This document shows positions 62,608-64,000 of a stretch of DNA of 64,000 nucleotides, piece by piece. The notes beneath the pieces are model-generated. The model saw only the letters and a program-made list of their open reading frames with translations. It was not told the DNA's origin and did no database searches. Origin of the DNA: Lachnospiraceae bacterium (GTDB lineage Bacteria; Bacillota; Clostridia; Lachnospirales; Lachnospiraceae); contig JAEEYF010000006.1 in assembly GCA_016291655.1 (NCBI GenBank), forward strand, positions 45,057-109,056. The letters are read 5' to 3'. The position numbers were made by a program, and so were the translations under genes. Position 1 is the first letter of the stretch. The number at the start of each line of letters is the position of its first letter.

Positions 62608-63687
62608 ATGAAGATCATTAAAACCATAGAAAAAGCTGTCCTCGACGGGGGTCCGGCTTTTTTCGATATAGAAACCACCGGTTTAAGCGCCCGTACATCA
62701 AACGTATATCTTATCGGACTGATGCGTAAGGAAGGAAATGATACCGTTCTTACTCAATATCTGTGCGAAAGTCTCGATGAGGAAAAGGAAATGCTCGAAA
62801 CCTTTGTTTCCGTCCTCAGGGAAGATGAAACCCTCATTCATTACAACGGGGCGGGATTTGACATTCCCTATCTCAACAAAAAATTCAAGCATTATTCCAT
62901 CGCTTTTGAGATCATTCCCGAAAAAACAAGGGATCTCTACAAGGAGCTTTTACATTTCAAAAAGTACTTCCCTACCGATAACATAAAACTAAAAACAATG
63001 GAAGCAGCCGCTGGCTTTGCGCGCGAGGATAAATATGACGGAGCCGAACTCATTAAACTCTACTCGACTCTTTTGGGCAGGTTTCGCCTTGCCTCCATCA
63101 CCGGGAAAAAGGAGGATGAAGACAGCGTAAACTCTCTTCTTCGTGAGATACTTCTTCATAACAGTGATGACATAGAAGGGCTTTACGATATATACCTTAA
63201 AACCAACATTCAGGCTGCTCTCTCGGGTTATTTGGATGTTTCCCCGGAAATAACCCCTTTTGAGTTGATCTTAAGCTACAATGTTCCGCTTTTCCCTCTC
63301 GATCTCGAGCTTGCTTTTTCGGGCGTGAACCTCGGCAACAACGCTCATGGTTGTGAAATTTCAATTCCCGTAAAGGAAACAACCCTGAAATACTTTTTCC
63401 CCGACTACAGGAACTACACCTATGTTATCGACAGAGACATGTGCATGCACAATTCTGTGGTCTTTGGTCTATCAAAAGACAACAAAAAGAAATGCACTAA
63501 AGAAACCGCCTATATAAAAAAGGCCGGGCGCTATATCCCCATCCCCGCCGCAATGGTTGACAGCCTCGGAGGATACGGTCTGCATCTTTTTAAGGAGAGC
63601 TATGAGGATAAGATCTTTTATGCGGAATTAAAAGACAACAGGGAATTTTTCAAAGAATATGCAAAGTACATATTAAAAGAATTATAG
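62608..63687 (+). CDS. RNase H-like exonuclease domain protein (YprB-like)
   Basis: 359-aa protein. The N-terminal ~170 residues are a DEDD-type RNase H-like exonuclease domain: FFDIETTGLSARTSNVYLIG (Asp, Glu), HYNGAGFDIPYLN (Asp) and a late YDGAELIKLY (Asp). The C-terminal half (about 185-359) has no domain I recognise. The family resembles Bacillus YprB; substrate unknown. The ATG at 62608 has AAGGA 7 bases ahead. Confidence 0.87.
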   Translation: MKIIKTIEKAVLDGGPAFFDIETTGLSARTSNVYLIGLMRKEGNDTVLTQYLCESLDEEKEMLETFVSVLREDETLIHYNGAGFDIPYLNKKFKHYSIAFEIIPEKTRDLYKELLHFKKYFPTDNIKLKTMEAAAGFAREDKYDGAELIKLYSTLLGRFRLASITGKKEDEDSVNSLLREILLHNSDDIEGLYDIYLKTNIQAALSGYLDVSPEITPFELILSYNVPLFPLDLELAFSGVNLGNNAHGCEISIPVKETTLKYFFPDYRNYTYVIDRDMCMHNSVVFGLSKDNKKKCTKETAYIKKAGRYIPIPAAMVDSLGGYGLHLFKESYEDKIFYAELKDNREFFKEYAKYILKEL

Positions 63688-63715
63688 GAATCCTTACGGG
63701 AACATAAAAAAATTA

Positions 63716-63739
63716 AAGCAGATTCATACGAATCTGCTT
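63716..63739. terminator. Bidirectional terminator before rpmF
   Basis: Perfect 10-bp stem AAGCAGATTC/GAATCTGCTT (63716-63725 with 63730-63739) with loop ATAC. T-rich tracts follow on both strands; it serves the convergent RNase H-like gene and rpmF. Confidence 0.88.
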
Positions 63740-63747
63740 CATTTTTA

Positions 63748-63930
63748 TCAATCCTGAGCGATGATCTCTTTCTTGTTGTAAGAACCGCAGTTCTTGCATA
63801 CTCTGTGAGGCATCATTAATGCGCCGCACTTGCTGCACTTTACAAGGTTCGGAGCAGTCATCTTCCAATTTGCTCTGCGACTGTCTCTTCTTGCCTTGGA
63901 ATGCTTATTCTTCGGACAAATAGCCCCCAA
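63748..63930 (-). CDS. rpmF: 50S ribosomal protein L32
   Basis: 60-aa ribosomal protein. The motif CPKNKHSKARRDSRRANWK and the zinc-binding cysteines CSKCG...CKNCG are typical. The start is TTG at 63930 with AGGAGG 8 bases ahead, the ribosome site lying inside the last codons of the DUF177 gene. Confidence 0.97.
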   Translation of the reverse strand: MGAICPKNKHSKARRDSRRANWKMTAPNLVKCSKCGALMMPHRVCKNCGSYNKKEIIAQD

Positions 63931-63933
63931 GAT

Positions 63934-64000
63934 CTACACCTCCTTAACTTGGTTGAAAATATCCCGGATAACAGACATTCTTGGATCGAGCTCTGTGCGA
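63934..64000 (-). CDS. DUF177/YceD family protein, C-terminal end (cut by window edge)
   Basis: The last 22 codons of an open frame ending at 63934 read ...DPRMSVIRDIFNQVKEV, the usual end of YceD/DUF177 proteins, which almost always precede rpmF. The rest lies outside the window. Confidence 0.8.
   Translation of the reverse strand, partial: RTELDPRMSVIRDIFNQVKEV

Overview
The window is a contiguous piece of a chromosome from a motile Gram-positive anaerobe of the Clostridia, most likely Lachnospiraceae (Butyrivibrio/Roseburia/Lachnospira type). The reasons are the Firmicutes gene order codY-flgB-flgC-fliE..., a FliY-type C-ring protein with two CheC phosphatase sites, consensus sigma-A promoters, strong AGGAGG ribosome-binding sites with frequent GTG/TTG starts, and protein sequences of clostridial type. 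I see no insertion sequences, prophage or CRISPR array. Nearly all genes are on the minus strand, so transcription runs from high to low coordinates. Only a tRNA, comFB, an SPFH gene and an RNase H-like gene are on the plus strand.

Region 1 (27.5 kb down to 1) is one long fla/che operon: flgB flgC fliE fliF fliG fliH fliI fliJ ylxF-like fliK flgD (TIGR02530) flgE flbD motA motB fliL fliM fliY cheY fliO fliP fliR fliQ flhB flhA flhF flhG ycgR cheB cheA (cut by the window edge). It encodes the rod/MS-ring/C-ring, the export gate and ATPase, hook and hook-length control, the stator, the chemotaxis core and a c-di-GMP brake. Internal promoters are visible before flgE (sigma-28 type), motA and cheY. 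The operon promoter lies just after codY, as in Bacillus.

Region 2 (27.7-33.7 kb) holds codY, topA, dprA, a comM/yifB-like gene whose ATPase motifs are destroyed, and nrdR. Region 3 (33.8-42.2 kb) holds a TIM-barrel isomerase, fhs, ftsK/spoIIIE and pnp. Between pnp and the next gene is a non-coding stretch with a 16-bp tandem repeat running into a 139-nt cloverleaf-like structure. Region 4 (42.2-54.3 kb) is a probable operon: small zinc-finger membrane protein, polA, coaE, ftsA-like, walJ-like, ACT protein, PFL/UPF0210 protein, pepD, and an LCP-family wall enzyme with a very long acidic N-terminus. Region 5 (54.3-56.5 kb) has tRNA-Leu(CAA), comFB, a NUDIX gene and an SPFH protein. Region 6 (56.5-62.4 kb) is the operon cmpB-like, TIGR03826, ruvA, ruvB, zapA, U32 protease/hydroxylase. 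Region 7 (62.6-64 kb) has an RNase H-like gene, rpmF and the tail of a DUF177 gene.

The observations I would follow up first are non-coding. (a) Two adjacent stem-loops in the flgE leader have unrelated stems but nearly identical 12-nt loops. (b) An 11-bp motif is shared by the flgB and motA promoters and repeated inversely 40 bp away at flgB. (c) A CsrA-type hairpin sits in the fla/che leader. (d) The cloverleaf/tandem repeat element lies upstream of pnp. Among proteins, the ATPase-dead ComM homologue is the clearest oddity.
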